NCBI GenBank assembly: GCA_947259575.1
Contig: CAMYMU010000037.1
Coordinates: 126,001 to 190,000 of the forward strand
Direction: 5' to 3'
Length of the DNA stretch: 64,000 bases
DNA from: an uncultured Ectothiorhodospiraceae bacterium
Lineage (GTDB): Bacteria; Pseudomonadota; Gammaproteobacteria; UBA6429; Thiohalophilaceae
Below are positions 25,958 through 34,568 of this stretch, piece by piece. Both the position numbers and the translations under genes were made by a program. Every line of letters starts with the position of its first letter. Within the stretch, counting starts at the first letter, position 1. The notes beneath the pieces are model-generated. The model worked only from the letters and a program-made list of their open reading frames with translations, made no database searches and was not told where the DNA came from.

Positions 25958-27517
25958 ATGAGTGATCATCATCCGACAGGTATAAAGCGTTGGTTGTTTA
26001 CAACTAACCATAAAGACATCGGTACCCTGTACCTCTGGTTCTCGTTCACCATGTTATTGGTTGGCGGTGCCATGGCTATGGTAATCCGTGCTGAATTGTA
26101 CGAGCCAGGCATGCAACTGGTAGAGCCGAACTTCTTTAACATGATGACAACCATGCATGGTTTAATCATGGTATTCGGCGCCATTATGCCGGCCATGGTT
26201 GGTTTTGCTAACTGGCAGGTACCAATGATGATTGGTGCACCAGATATGGCGCTACCACGTATGAACAACTGGAGCTTCTGGATTCTTCCTTTTGCTGCAC
26301 TTATGTTGGTTATGCCAATGTTCATGGGTGGCGATTTCATGCAAGGTCAGGGGCCAGCATTCGGTTGGACTTTCTATGAGCCACTTTCTGGACAATATAA
26401 CAAGCTCGCATTCTTTATCTTTGCGGTTCACTTGTTAGGTTTCTCGTCAATCATGGGTTCTATTAATATCATTGCGACCATCTTTAACATGCGTGCGCCT
26501 GGTATGACACTGATGAAGATGCCATTGTTCGTTTGGACCTGGCTAATCACAGCCTTCCTGCTTATCGCTGTAATGCCTGTACTGGCTGGCGCGGTAACCA
26601 TGATGCTGACTGATAAATACTTCGGCACATCATTCTTTGATGCTGCTGGTGGTGGTGACCCAGTACTGTTCCAGCACGTGTTCTGGTTCTTCGGTCATCC
26701 AGAGGTATACATCATGATCCTGCCAGCGTTCGGTATTGTTTCGCAGATCATTCCAACCTTTGCGCGCAAACCTCTGTTTGGTTATGCCTCAATGGTATAT
26801 GCGACTGCAGCGATTGCGTTCCTTTCATTCATCGTTTGGGCGCACCACATGTTCACCGTGGGTATGCCAGTAGCGGGTGAGTTGTACTTCATGTATGCAA
26901 CCGTAATGATTGCGGTACCAACCGCGGTTAAAGTCTTTAACTGGACAGCGACCATGTGGAAAGGCTCAATGACATTCGAAACACCCATGTTATGGGCAAT
27001 CGGTTTCGTATTTATGTTCACCATCGGTGGTTTCACCGGTTTGATGTTGGGTGTTGCTCCAACTGACTTCCAGTATCACGATACTTATTTCGTAGTTGCT
27101 CACTTCCACTATGTACTAGTAACGGGTGCACTGTATGGCATTATCGCAGGCGTGTACTACTGGCTGCCTAAGTGGACAGGTAACATGTACAGCGAAGGGT
27201 TAGGTAAATTGCACTTCTGGTTATCGACCATTTCTGTAAACGTATTGTTCTTCCCTCAGCATTTCGTTGGTCTGGAAGGTATGCCTCGTCGTATCCCTGA
27301 CTACAACCCAATGTTTGCGGACTGGAATGCAATCTCGTCTCTAGGTGGATTTGTGTTCGGTGCAAGTCAGATTCTGTTCCTGGTTATCATCATCATGACA
27401 ATCCGTGGTGGTAAGAAAGCAACAGACCAGGTTTGGGAAGGTGCAGAAGGTCTGGAATGGACGATTCCATCACCAGCGCCTTACCACACTTTTGAAACAG
27501 CACCAGAAGTTAAGTAA
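25958..27517 (+). CDS. coxA: Cytochrome c oxidase subunit I
   Basis: The 519-residue, 12-helix protein is the catalytic core with low-spin haem, high-spin haem and CuB. TTNHKDIGTLYLWFS at the N-terminus, MTTMHGLIMVFG (haem ligand), FWFFGHPEVYIMILPAFG (CuB His and the D-channel Glu in HPEVY, a type A1 feature), WAHHMFTVGM (CuB His pair) and YFVVAHFHYVLVTG (haem ligands) are all present. GGATCGGAGG precedes the ATG, 21 bases after coxB. Confidence 0.98.
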   Translation: MSDHHPTGIKRWLFTTNHKDIGTLYLWFSFTMLLVGGAMAMVIRAELYEPGMQLVEPNFFNMMTTMHGLIMVFGAIMPAMVGFANWQVPMMIGAPDMALPRMNNWSFWILPFAALMLVMPMFMGGDFMQGQGPAFGWTFYEPLSGQYNKLAFFIFAVHLLGFSSIMGSINIIATIFNMRAPGMTLMKMPLFVWTWLITAFLLIAVMPVLAGAVTMMLTDKYFGTSFFDAAGGGDPVLFQHVFWFFGHPEVYIMILPAFGIVSQIIPTFARKPLFGYASMVYATAAIAFLSFIVWAHHMFTVGMPVAGELYFMYATVMIAVPTAVKVFNWTATMWKGSMTFETPMLWAIGFVFMFTIGGFTGLMLGVAPTDFQYHDTYFVVAHFHYVLVTGALYGIIAGVYYWLPKWTGNMYSEGLGKLHFWLSTISVNVLFFPQHFVGLEGMPRRIPDYNPMFADWNAISSLGGFVFGASQILFLVIIIMTIRGGKKATDQVWEGAEGLEWTIPSPAPYHTFETAPEVK

Positions 27518-27526
27518 ATAGAGGAT

Positions 27527-27558
27527 CCCGCCTGTCTGAGGTAACTAAGACAGGCGGG
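27527..27558 (+). terminator. Strong stem-loop after coxA
   Basis: CCCGCCTGTCT (27527-27537) and AGACAGGCGGG (27548-27558) are perfect 11-base arms around a 10-base loop, 10 bases after coxA. The next bases are not T-rich. It may slow transcription or protect the 3' end of a coxBA transcript, lowering expression of the assembly genes relative to subunits I and II. Confidence 0.6.
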
Positions 27559-27571
27559 GCATTTAAACTGT

Positions 27572-27688
27572 ATGACTGGACAGGATTCAAAACAAAAGCG
27601 CGGAATAATCATTACCGTTGCAATTCTCGGTGGCTTAGCCATCGGGTTTTATTTCCTGTTGCTTATTTTGACGACGATACGTGGGTAA
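27572..27688 (+). CDS. Very small membrane protein in the cox cluster
   Basis: A 38-residue frame (MTGQDSKQKRGIIITVAILG...TTIRG) starts at the ATG at 27572 and ends 6 bases before ctaG. It has a basic N-terminus and one hydrophobic helix (about residues 12-34). Short single-helix proteins between coxA and ctaG are common in proteobacteria and are annotated as small assembly proteins of cytochrome oxidase. Position and topology support this; the function is inferred. No strong ribosome-binding site is visible. Confidence 0.65.
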   Translation: MTGQDSKQKRGIIITVAILGGLAIGFYFLLLILTTIRG

Positions 27689-27694
27689 GGCGAA

Positions 27695-28351
27695 ATGCCT
27701 GATAAGATGCAAGAAACAAAGCAAGATAAGACTGAGACTAATAATAAACGTGTAGTTGGCGTTTCTAGTTTGGTTGTAATTGCGATGTTCGGTTTTGGCT
27801 TCGCACTGATACCCCTTTACGATGTGTTTTGTGATGTTTTAGGCATAAACGGTAGCTACCAGACAATTGAGGATGGTACCTATGATGCTAAAGCAGAAAC
27901 AGAACGAGCGTTAAAGAATGGTGTAGATGAGTCACGTACCATCACCATGCAGTTCCTGGTTACGGATAACGATGCTCTTGATTTGGAATTCAAGTCACGG
28001 ACCAAGAGTTTGACCATGAATCCAGGTCAGATAAAAGAGGTGAGTTATTACGTAAAAAATCGTTCTAACAAACCGATGGTACTGCAGGCTATACCAGATA
28101 TTACGCCGAACATGGCTAAGAAGTACCTGGCGAAGATCGAGTGCTTTTGTTTTAAAAAGCAGACTTTACAACCAGGCGAAGAAAAAGAAATGCCTTTACG
28201 TTTTGTAGTTAACTCGGCATTGCCGGAAAAGTTTCCGGTTCTGACTATGACGTATCGATTTATCGATCTGAACTACAAGGCCGGAGTTGATACGAAATCA
28301 GGTTATCTACAGACTGTACAAGTAGATAGCACGTTAAACGATATTAATTAA
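27695..28351 (+). CDS. ctaG: Cytochrome c oxidase assembly protein CtaG/Cox11
   Basis: The 218-residue protein has one N-terminal membrane helix (about 23-42) and a periplasmic immunoglobulin-like domain that delivers copper to the CuB site of subunit I. ALIPLYDVFCDVLGINGS is the family's membrane-exit motif. IECFCFKKQTLQPGE (about 148-162) holds the copper-binding Cys pair. An internal ATG at 27707 is an alternative start. It lies between coxA and coxC, the standard position. Confidence 0.96.
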   Translation: MPDKMQETKQDKTETNNKRVVGVSSLVVIAMFGFGFALIPLYDVFCDVLGINGSYQTIEDGTYDAKAETERALKNGVDESRTITMQFLVTDNDALDLEFKSRTKSLTMNPGQIKEVSYYVKNRSNKPMVLQAIPDITPNMAKKYLAKIECFCFKKQTLQPGEEKEMPLRFVVNSALPEKFPVLTMTYRFIDLNYKAGVDTKSGYLQTVQVDSTLNDIN

Positions 28352-28377
28352 ATATAAGTGAGAGAAGAGGGGTAAAC

Positions 28378-29289
28378 ATGTCAGACTCTAAATATTATTT
28401 GCCCGAGCCGAGTCACTGGCCTTTGGTCGGTTCAATAGGCTTGTTTGTCACCACATTCGGGTTTGCATTTGCACTATTAAATTACAATGCACCTGTTGAA
28501 GAGGGTGGCGGTACTATTGGCAACCTTATGGTGATGTACATTGGTATGGCTATCATTGCCTTTATGATGTTCGGTTGGTTTGGAACCGTCATTCGTGAGA
28601 GCGAAGCAGGCAAATACAACGCACAGGTAGATACTTCATTCCGCATGGGCATGATGTGGTTCATCTTCTCTGAAGTTATGTTCTTCGCAGCATTCTTTGG
28701 TGCACTGTTTTATATCCGTCAGTTATCTATTCCCTGGCTAGCTGGTGAAGGTAACAATGCCATGACGAATGAGTTGCTTTGGCCTAGCTTTGATGGCGGT
28801 TGGGCATCAGATGGTAAGGCGATGGTTAGCCCTAATCCGGAGGCCTATCCAACACCAAAAGCTGTTGTCGGCGCCTGGGGTATTCCTCTGGTGAATACTA
28901 TTCTTCTGATTGCATCAAGTTTCACATGCACGTTTGCTCACCACGCCCTTAAAAAGGATGCGCGTAGCAAAATGATCACCTGGATGATTGTTACACTGGC
29001 GCTTGGTTTTATCTTCCTTGGTTTCCAGATTTACGAATATAGCCATGCAATTAATGATCTTGGTCTAACGTTGTCCAGTGGTACATATGGTTCAACCTTC
29101 TACATGCTGACTGGTTTCCACGGTGCGCACGTAACCATTGGTGCAATTATGCTAACAATCATGACACTGCGTATGATTAAAGGTCACTTTACACCGAAGA
29201 ATCACTTCGCATTTGAAGCTGCCGCCTGGTACTGGCACTTTGTTGATGTGGTTTGGGTAGGACTATTTATCTTTGTTTATGTTCTCTAA
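28378..29289 (+). CDS. coxC: Cytochrome c oxidase subunit III
   Basis: The 303-residue, seven-helix core subunit stabilises subunit I and binds lipid. YYLPEPSHWPLVGSIGLF at the N-terminus, MWFIFSEVMFFAAFFGALFY (20 residues, about 92-111), TFYMLTGFHGAHVTIG and YWHFVDVVWVGLF at the C-terminus are the standard blocks. AGAGAAGAGGGG gives a ribosome-binding site. It is followed by a strong terminator that closes the coxBA-ctaG-coxC unit. Confidence 0.98.
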   Translation: MSDSKYYLPEPSHWPLVGSIGLFVTTFGFAFALLNYNAPVEEGGGTIGNLMVMYIGMAIIAFMMFGWFGTVIRESEAGKYNAQVDTSFRMGMMWFIFSEVMFFAAFFGALFYIRQLSIPWLAGEGNNAMTNELLWPSFDGGWASDGKAMVSPNPEAYPTPKAVVGAWGIPLVNTILLIASSFTCTFAHHALKKDARSKMITWMIVTLALGFIFLGFQIYEYSHAINDLGLTLSSGTYGSTFYMLTGFHGAHVTIGAIMLTIMTLRMIKGHFTPKNHFAFEAAAWYWHFVDVVWVGLFIFVYVL

Positions 29290-29309
29290 GCAAAGAAGAT
29301 AAGTTGAAT

Positions 29310-29340
29310 AAAAAGGCGCCGTTTTGCGGCGCCTTTTTTA
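29310..29340. terminator. Bidirectional rho-independent terminator after coxC
   Basis: The stem is GGCGCCG/CGGCGCC with a TTTTG-type loop, flanked by an A run on the left and a T run on the right. It can therefore end coxC transcripts and also those of the convergent minus-strand gene that ends at 29345. Confidence 0.9.
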
Positions 29341-29344
29341 ATGG

Positions 29345-29596
29345 CTATTTCTGTTTTTGTTCAGACTTAATTTGGTCACTGATTTGATCAACAATAGCAG
29401 GGTGAGGATTGGTTTTCAGATAGCCCATTTTGGTGCTGATAACGATGACGATGATTAACGCCAGTGATAGCACAACACGTATGGTCAGGGCATTTACGGT
29501 ACGCTTAGTTTCACCCTTGTCCTTAACTAGTGTAAAAAGTGCTGAAAACAGACTAATGACGATTAGCCCCAACAAAACGAGTATAACGATTTTCAT
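29345..29596 (-). CDS. Twin-transmembrane protein (DUF2909-like)
   Basis: The 83-residue product has two membrane helices (about 3-24 and 38-57) separated by a Lys/Asp-rich loop. ALFTLVKDKGETKRTVNALTIRV without its ends (LVKDKGETKRTVNALTIR) fits the DUF2909 twin-helix family that is regularly found beside cox genes in gammaproteobacteria. Its function is unknown; an oxidase link is inferred from position. AGGGGA precedes the ATG on the minus strand. Confidence 0.8.
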   Translation of the reverse strand: MKIVILVLLGLIVISLFSALFTLVKDKGETKRTVNALTIRVVLSLALIIVIVISTKMGYLKTNPHPAIVDQISDQIKSEQKQK

Positions 29597-29646
29597 GATA
29601 ATTCCCCTGAATACACTCCTCCTATTATAAACGATCTATTAATCTC

Positions 29647-30372
29647 ATGCGTATCGGTCCCTTTCAGTTTCGTCCCAAAATAGTCCCAACGCTTATCACG
29701 TTGATTCTTTTGCCGATACTTATCTCCTTAGGCCTCTGGCAGTTAAGCCGCACCGAAGAAAAGCGGGTTATATTGCAAGAACAAGCGCTTAAGCTAGAAA
29801 TGCCGCCACAGACCATTACGGGTAAAGCTGATTCACTAGAGGATATCGAGTATCGTAAGCTCATGGTGACCGGAAAATTCCTACCCGATTACCATATTCT
29901 GGTTGATAACAAAGTGCACCAGGGACAGGTAGGATTTTATGTGGTAACACCACTACAAATTGATGGAACTGAGGTTTGTGTATTGGTCAACCGTGGTTGG
30001 GTAAAGGCGACTGATAGCCGCGATGTTTTGCCTGCCATTAATACGCCTGATAAAAATGTTACCGTGACCGGTATCGCCAAGATTAACACCAAGGATGTTG
30101 TTAGTTTCAATGAGCAGAACCGCTTAGGTAATGATTGGCCTGCATTGGTCCGTTGGTTAGATATTGAGGAACTTGATAAGGATATTCCGTATAATCTCAA
30201 ACCATTTTTGTTGTTACAGGCTCCAGAGCCAAGGCAAGACTATGTGCGTGACTGGAAGCAGATCAACTCTCCGCCTGAAAAAAATATGAGTTATGCGGTC
30301 CAGTGGTTTAGCCTGGCAACAGCATTATTATTAATTTTTATTTTTGTGAACACGAAGCGCCTTAAAAAATAG
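29647..30372 (+). CDS. SURF1 family cytochrome oxidase biogenesis protein
   Basis: The 241-residue protein has two membrane helices near the ends (about 15-33 and 215-235) flanking a periplasmic domain, the SURF1/Shy1 topology. LGLWQLSRTEEKR (about 27-39), YRKLMVTGKFLPDYHILVDN in part, VLVNRGWV (about 111-118) and the C-terminal MSYAVQWFSLATALL are family motifs. SURF1 proteins help insert haem a into subunit I. It begins the assembly group 29647-31966. Confidence 0.93.
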   Translation: MRIGPFQFRPKIVPTLITLILLPILISLGLWQLSRTEEKRVILQEQALKLEMPPQTITGKADSLEDIEYRKLMVTGKFLPDYHILVDNKVHQGQVGFYVVTPLQIDGTEVCVLVNRGWVKATDSRDVLPAINTPDKNVTVTGIAKINTKDVVSFNEQNRLGNDWPALVRWLDIEELDKDIPYNLKPFLLLQAPEPRQDYVRDWKQINSPPEKNMSYAVQWFSLATALLLIFIFVNTKRLKK

Positions 30373-30403
30373 GCATAAATTGAGATAAAGAGTAGGTCTG
30401 ATT

Positions 30404-31021
30404 ATGAGTGAACCACAACCTGTAAAAAAACGATCGCGTATTACCCTCGTGCTTTTAATTGGTGTTTTTGTCGCACCTATTTTATTGGCTTATATAGTTC
30501 ACAAGAATAAGTCTTTACAGCCTGAATCAAAAAGTACCGGTACGGTAATATCTCCTGCCAGACCATTACCGGAGTTTAGCCTCAACACACAAAGTGGCAG
30601 TGAATTTCAAACTAAAGATATCCGTGGTAAGTGGTCGTTTGTTTATGTTCTTAACGGCGTATGTGATGAAAATTGTAAACTGAATTTATTGAAGACTAGA
30701 AATGCAAAATTAGCCCAGGGCGCAGAAGGTACCCGAGTTAACTATTATCTGCTTAGCTCTCAAAAAATTAAAGATCAGACGCTGTTAGAGCAGTTTACAA
30801 AAGAACACCCGAAGATGATTATTCTATTCGGTGGTGAATCAGAACTAGAAAAAATCATTAATACATTTAAAGATGATAAGGTTAAATCTGTAATAGATGC
30901 ACAGCGAGTCTATCTACTTGATCCTGCGGCCAATTATATGATGTTTTTTGAAACAGGTTTTAATCCGCTTGGGATCATGGAAGATTTGAAACTTTTGCTT
31001 AAGGCATCACAGATTGGGTAA
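30404..31021 (+). CDS. SCO-like membrane-anchored thioredoxin-fold protein
   Basis: The 205-residue protein has one N-terminal membrane helix (about 13-32) and a periplasmic domain. GKWSFVYVLNGVCDENC contains a CxxxC pair (C87, C91) at the position of the SCO1 copper motif. The SCO copper-ligand His further on is not obvious, so a redox role rather than copper delivery is possible. It lies between SURF1 and ctaB, where similar proteins are found in many gammaproteobacteria. Function in CuA-site maturation is inferred from fold and place. Confidence 0.65.
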   Translation: MSEPQPVKKRSRITLVLLIGVFVAPILLAYIVHKNKSLQPESKSTGTVISPARPLPEFSLNTQSGSEFQTKDIRGKWSFVYVLNGVCDENCKLNLLKTRNAKLAQGAEGTRVNYYLLSSQKIKDQTLLEQFTKEHPKMIILFGGESELEKIINTFKDDKVKSVIDAQRVYLLDPAANYMMFFETGFNPLGIMEDLKLLLKASQIG

Positions 31022-31051
31022 AACCAACAAAAGTGGTAAACTATGTAGCCT

Positions 31052-31966
31052 ATGACTGAGCAAGTAGACAGCAATGTAGAATTAGGCTGGTCACGTAATT
31101 GGCGTGACTATTATGATCTATGTAAGCCCAAGGTTGTTTTCCTGATCGTGTTTACTGCGATCGTCGGTATGGTCCTGGCCGTTCCAACCTTCTCTGGTCT
31201 GCTTGATCACCTGAATGGTTTGATCTTTGGCACCCTTGGCATTGGTCTCGCGGCAGCCTCCGCTGCAGCTATTAATCAGGTTGTCGATCAAAAGGTCGAT
31301 GCCGATATGCAACGTACCAATAAGCGCCCCATCCCGACTGGCCACTTGTCCAATCGTCATGCACTCATCTTTGCCTTTATCATCGGTACTATTGCGATGG
31401 CGATACTGGTTGCGTTGGTAAATGTTCTGACTGCGGTGTTAACCTTTTTGTCGTTAATCGGTTATGCCGTGATCTACACCATGTACCTGAAACGTGCGAC
31501 ACCACAGAATATTGTTATTGGCGGTGCCGCCGGTGCGGCACCACCGGTGTTAGGCTGGACTGCGATCACCGGTACTATTGATCCCAACAGCCTATGGTTG
31601 TTCTTGATCATTTTTGCCTGGACGCCACCTCATTTCTGGGCGTTGGCGATCCATCGTCGCGATGAATATGCCAAGGTCGATATTCCAATGTTGCCGGTGA
31701 CCCATGGTATTGAATTTACCCGCCTGCATGTTCTGCTCTATACGATCGTGCTCATTATCGTTACCATATTTCCCTACCTGGTGAAGATGACGGGTGCCTT
31801 CTATTTGGTCTCGACCCTGATCTTAGATGGTATTTTTCTGTTTTATGTGATTAAGCTGCAGAAAAGCCTAAAAGATGGGATTGCGATGAAAACCTTTGGT
31901 TTTTCAATCATTTACCTGATTCTGTTATTTGCCGTTCTACTTATCGACCACTATATCCCGTACTAA
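31052..31966 (+). CDS. ctaB: Protohaem IX farnesyltransferase (haem O synthase)
   Basis: The 304-residue integral membrane prenyltransferase makes haem O from haem B. Family motifs are DLCKPKVVFLIVFTAIVGM in part, AAINQVVDQKVDADMQRTNKRP (here NQVVDQKVDADMQRTNKRP, Asp-rich motif 1), GYAVIYTMYLKRATPQNIVIGG in part, and WTPPHFWALAIHRRDEY (motif 2). No haem A synthase (ctaA) gene is next to it, although ctaA normally accompanies ctaB in this cluster type. Confidence 0.96.
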   Translation: MTEQVDSNVELGWSRNWRDYYDLCKPKVVFLIVFTAIVGMVLAVPTFSGLLDHLNGLIFGTLGIGLAAASAAAINQVVDQKVDADMQRTNKRPIPTGHLSNRHALIFAFIIGTIAMAILVALVNVLTAVLTFLSLIGYAVIYTMYLKRATPQNIVIGGAAGAAPPVLGWTAITGTIDPNSLWLFLIIFAWTPPHFWALAIHRRDEYAKVDIPMLPVTHGIEFTRLHVLLYTIVLIIVTIFPYLVKMTGAFYLVSTLILDGIFLFYVIKLQKSLKDGIAMKTFGFSIIYLILLFAVLLIDHYIPY

Positions 31967-32150
31967 ACTAAGAAAAATTTATTTCATTGTAACTCTTTGT
32001 TTTACTAGATTTATTTCAGGTAATGTCTGGATATTCACAAATTTCTGTTGATCCCGAAATCCCCTATAAATTATCATATAAGGATATTCTAATTAACAGT
32101 CAACTGGCGCTTTTTCAGGCCGATACTATGCTATTTGGGGCAATCTAGGT

Positions 32151-33605
32151 ATGTCAGCTATGAGCGAGACTAACGTGCAACCCTACAACTATGGAATTAT
32201 CCGTCTTTTCACGATAATGGCCATCGTCTGGGGTGTTCTTGGAATGTTTGCCGGTGTGTACATCGCACTGGAATTAACATGGCCAATTTTTAATTTAGAT
32301 ACACCAGCCATTACATTTGGACGTCTGCGTCCAGTACATACAACGTTGGTTATCTTTGGCTTTGGCGGTAGTGCGTTATTCGCTACTTCTTACTATGTCG
32401 TGCAACGGACCTGTCAGGTTCGTTTGTCATCTGACGTAATGGCCAATATCACTTTCTGGGGCTGGCAGACCTCGATCGCCTTAGCCGTGATTAGTTACAT
32501 GGCAGGTTTCACTCAGGCCCGTGAATATGCGGAAATGGTTTGGCCGATTGATATTTTGATTGCCGTGACCTGGGTGACTTATTTTATTGTCTTTGTGCAT
32601 ACATTGGCCCGTAGGACTCAGCCCCATATTTATGTAGCTAACTGGTTCTTTGTTGCCTTTATCCTGGCAACAGCAATCTTGCATATCTTTAATAATATGG
32701 AAGTGCCTATCAGTTTGTTTAGCTTAAAGTCATATAGCTTGCATGCTGGTGTACAGGATGCGATGACACAGTGGTGGTATGGACACAACGCTGTAGGCTT
32801 CTTCCTGACTGCCGCCTTCCTCGGCATGATGTACTATTTTGTACCGAAGCAGGCAGGCCGCCCTGTTTACTCTTATCGTTTGTCGATCATCCATTTCTGG
32901 GCCTTAGTGTTCTTATATATGTGGGTAGGTGCACATCACTTACACTGGACAGCATTGCCGGATTGGACTTCGACACTGGCGGCTACATTTTCAATCCTGC
33001 TGTTACTACCTTCATGGGGCGGTATGATCAACGGCATCATGACCTTGTCCGGCGCCTGGGATAAATTGAGAAGCGATCCAGTTATTCGTTTCTTGATCGT
33101 CGCGCTTTCTTTTTATGGTATGTCGACCTTTGAAGGTCCTCTGATGTCGCTCAAGAGTGTCAATGCCTTATCGCATTACACTGACTGGACAATTGGCCAC
33201 GTACACTCAGGTGCACTGGGCTGGGTGGCGATGGTTACCTTTGGTTCCTTCTATCACCTTATCCCAAGACTTTGGGAGACGAAGATGTATAGTGATCGTT
33301 TGATCTTCTTGCACTTCTGGTTAGCCACGATTGGTATTGTTCTATATATCAGTGCGATGTGGGTCGCTGGTGTTGGTCAGGGTCTCATGCTGCGTGCATT
33401 CGACGAATACGGCAACCTTGCTTATACCTTCATTGAGACCGTAGAGTTTCTGAAGAATCCATATGCAATTAGAGCATTAGGTGGTGCCTTCTTTCTAATC
33501 GGCATCGTCATCATGGCTTACAACGTATTTATGACTATACGCCAGAGCCGTATTGAACGGGTTGCCCTGGAAGCAAAAATTGCTGCCAAGTTGGCAAAAG
33601 CTTAA
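32151..33605 (+). CDS. ccoN: Cytochrome cbb3 oxidase subunit I
   Basis: The 484-residue, 12-helix catalytic subunit of the high-affinity C-type oxidase has low-spin haem b, haem b3 and Cu[41 protein letters not shown] (20 residues, about 208-227), [13 protein letters not shown] and [17 protein letters not shown] are characteristic. A second ATG 9 bases downstream (32160) is an alternative start. It opens ccoNOQP-GHIS; the 184-base region before it holds only a TTGAT half-site (32048-32052), not a full FNR box. Confidence 0.98.
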   Translation: MSAMSETNVQPYNYGIIRLFTIMAIVWGVLGMFAGVYIALELTWPIFNLDTPAITFGRLRPVHTTLVIFGFGGSALFATSYYVVQRTCQVRLSSDVMANITFWGWQTSIALAVISYMAGFTQAREYAEMVWPIDILIAVTWVTYFIVFVHTLARRTQPHIYVANWFFVAFILATAILHIFNNMEVPISLFSLKSYSLHAGVQDAMTQWWYGHNAVGFFLTAAFLGMMYYFVPKQAGRPVYSYRLSIIHFWALVFLYMWVGAHHLHWTALPDWTSTLAATFSILLLLPSWGGMINGIMTLSGAWDKLRSDPVIRFLIVALSFYGMSTFEGPLMSLKSVNALSHYTDWTIGHVHSGALGWVAMVTFGSFYHLIPRLWETKMYSDRLIFLHFWLATIGIVLYISAMWVAGVGQGLMLRAFDEYGNLAYTFIETVEFLKNPYAIRALGGAFFLIGIVIMAYNVFMTIRQSRIERVALEAKIAAKLAKA

Positions 33606-33623
33606 GACTGGAGTGAATTTAGA

Positions 33624-34373
33624 ATGAAACATGAAAAGATTGAAACTCATGCCGGTCTGCTAATCGTTCTGACTCTGATTGTGATCAGTGTTGGTGGTCT
33701 GGTTGAAATTTTACCGCTATATTTTATCGACGAAACGATTGAAGAAGTAAAAGTTTCGGGCAAAGAGACAGTGCGTCCGTATACGCCATTAGAATTGCTT
33801 GGTCGTGATTTATATCAACGTGAAGGCTGTTATACATGCCACTCACAAATGATTCGACCGTTCCGTGATGAAAAACTGCGCTATGGGCATTACTCACTGG
33901 CTGCAGAATCGAAATATGACCACCCCTTCCAATGGGGCTCGAAAAGGACAGGTCCTGATCTGGCGCGTGTCGGTAAAAAATATTCGAACGAATGGCATGT
34001 TCAGCATTTGATCGCACCTCGCTCAGTTGTTAAAGAATCGATCATGCCTAACTACGGTTGGTTGATTGAGACACCATTAGAGTTCAAAGACATAAGCGAT
34101 CGCTTACGGGCTTTGAAATTAGTTGGAGTGCCATATTCTGAAACTGAAGCAGAATATGAGGCTAACGTAGAACGTTTTGGTGAAGAGGTTGCTAAGCAAC
34201 TTGAGATTATCAATGCTGAAGACAACCTGATCGAACAGGCTGTTACTAACAACTATGATGGCATTACTGCAGAGATCACTGAAATGGAAGCGATGGTTGC
34301 TTATCTTCAAGTGCTAGGCACCATGGTTGACTTCAAGCAGTTTGACGATGGCTATTTCGCAACATTCAGGTAA
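33624..34373 (+). CDS. ccoO: Cytochrome cbb3 oxidase subunit II (monohaem)
   Basis: The 249-residue protein has one N-terminal membrane anchor (about 10-33) and a periplasmic monohaem cytochrome c domain. GCYTCHSQMIRPF (C69, C72, H73) is the haem site; a distal Met is near SIMPNYGWL. Most CcoO proteins are about 203 residues; the extra length is an acidic, helical insertion at about 170-220 before MEAMVAYLQVLGT. It passes electrons from CcoP to CcoN. Confidence 0.97.
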   Translation: MKHEKIETHAGLLIVLTLIVISVGGLVEILPLYFIDETIEEVKVSGKETVRPYTPLELLGRDLYQREGCYTCHSQMIRPFRDEKLRYGHYSLAAESKYDHPFQWGSKRTGPDLARVGKKYSNEWHVQHLIAPRSVVKESIMPNYGWLIETPLEFKDISDRLRALKLVGVPYSETEAEYEANVERFGEEVAKQLEIINAEDNLIEQAVTNNYDGITAEITEMEAMVAYLQVLGTMVDFKQFDDGYFATFR

Positions 34374-34379
34374 TTGATT

Positions 34380-34565
34380 ATGTTTGAGTGGTTAAACTGG
34401 TTTACAGATATGCAGAACACCAAGCCACTTGCACTGGTGCTATTTTTCACCTGTTTCGTTGGAATTATTGCTTATGTATATCTAGGAAAAAAACGTAGCA
34501 AACGATTTGAAGAGTATCGCTTTATCCCTCTAGAAGATGAAGCGGATCGGAATCAAGAGAATTAA
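34380..34565 (+). CDS. ccoQ: Cytochrome cbb3 oxidase small subunit CcoQ
   Basis: The 61-residue protein starts at the ATG at 34380, 6 bases after ccoO. It has one membrane helix (about 16-36: LALVLFFTCFVGIIAYVYL) followed by KKRSKRFEEYRFIPLEDE, the CcoQ/FixQ signature. The subunit stabilises the assembled cbb3 complex. It lies in its standard place, 3 bases before ccoP. Confidence 0.93.
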   Translation: MFEWLNWFTDMQNTKPLALVLFFTCFVGIIAYVYLGKKRSKRFEEYRFIPLEDEADRNQEN

Positions 34566-34568
34566 AAT

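Noticed and set aside
32048-32064. Possible FNR/Anr box upstream of ccoN
   Set aside because: Only the TTGAT half is present; the second half does not match ATCAA, so the site does not reach the consensus despite the expectation for cbb3 genes.
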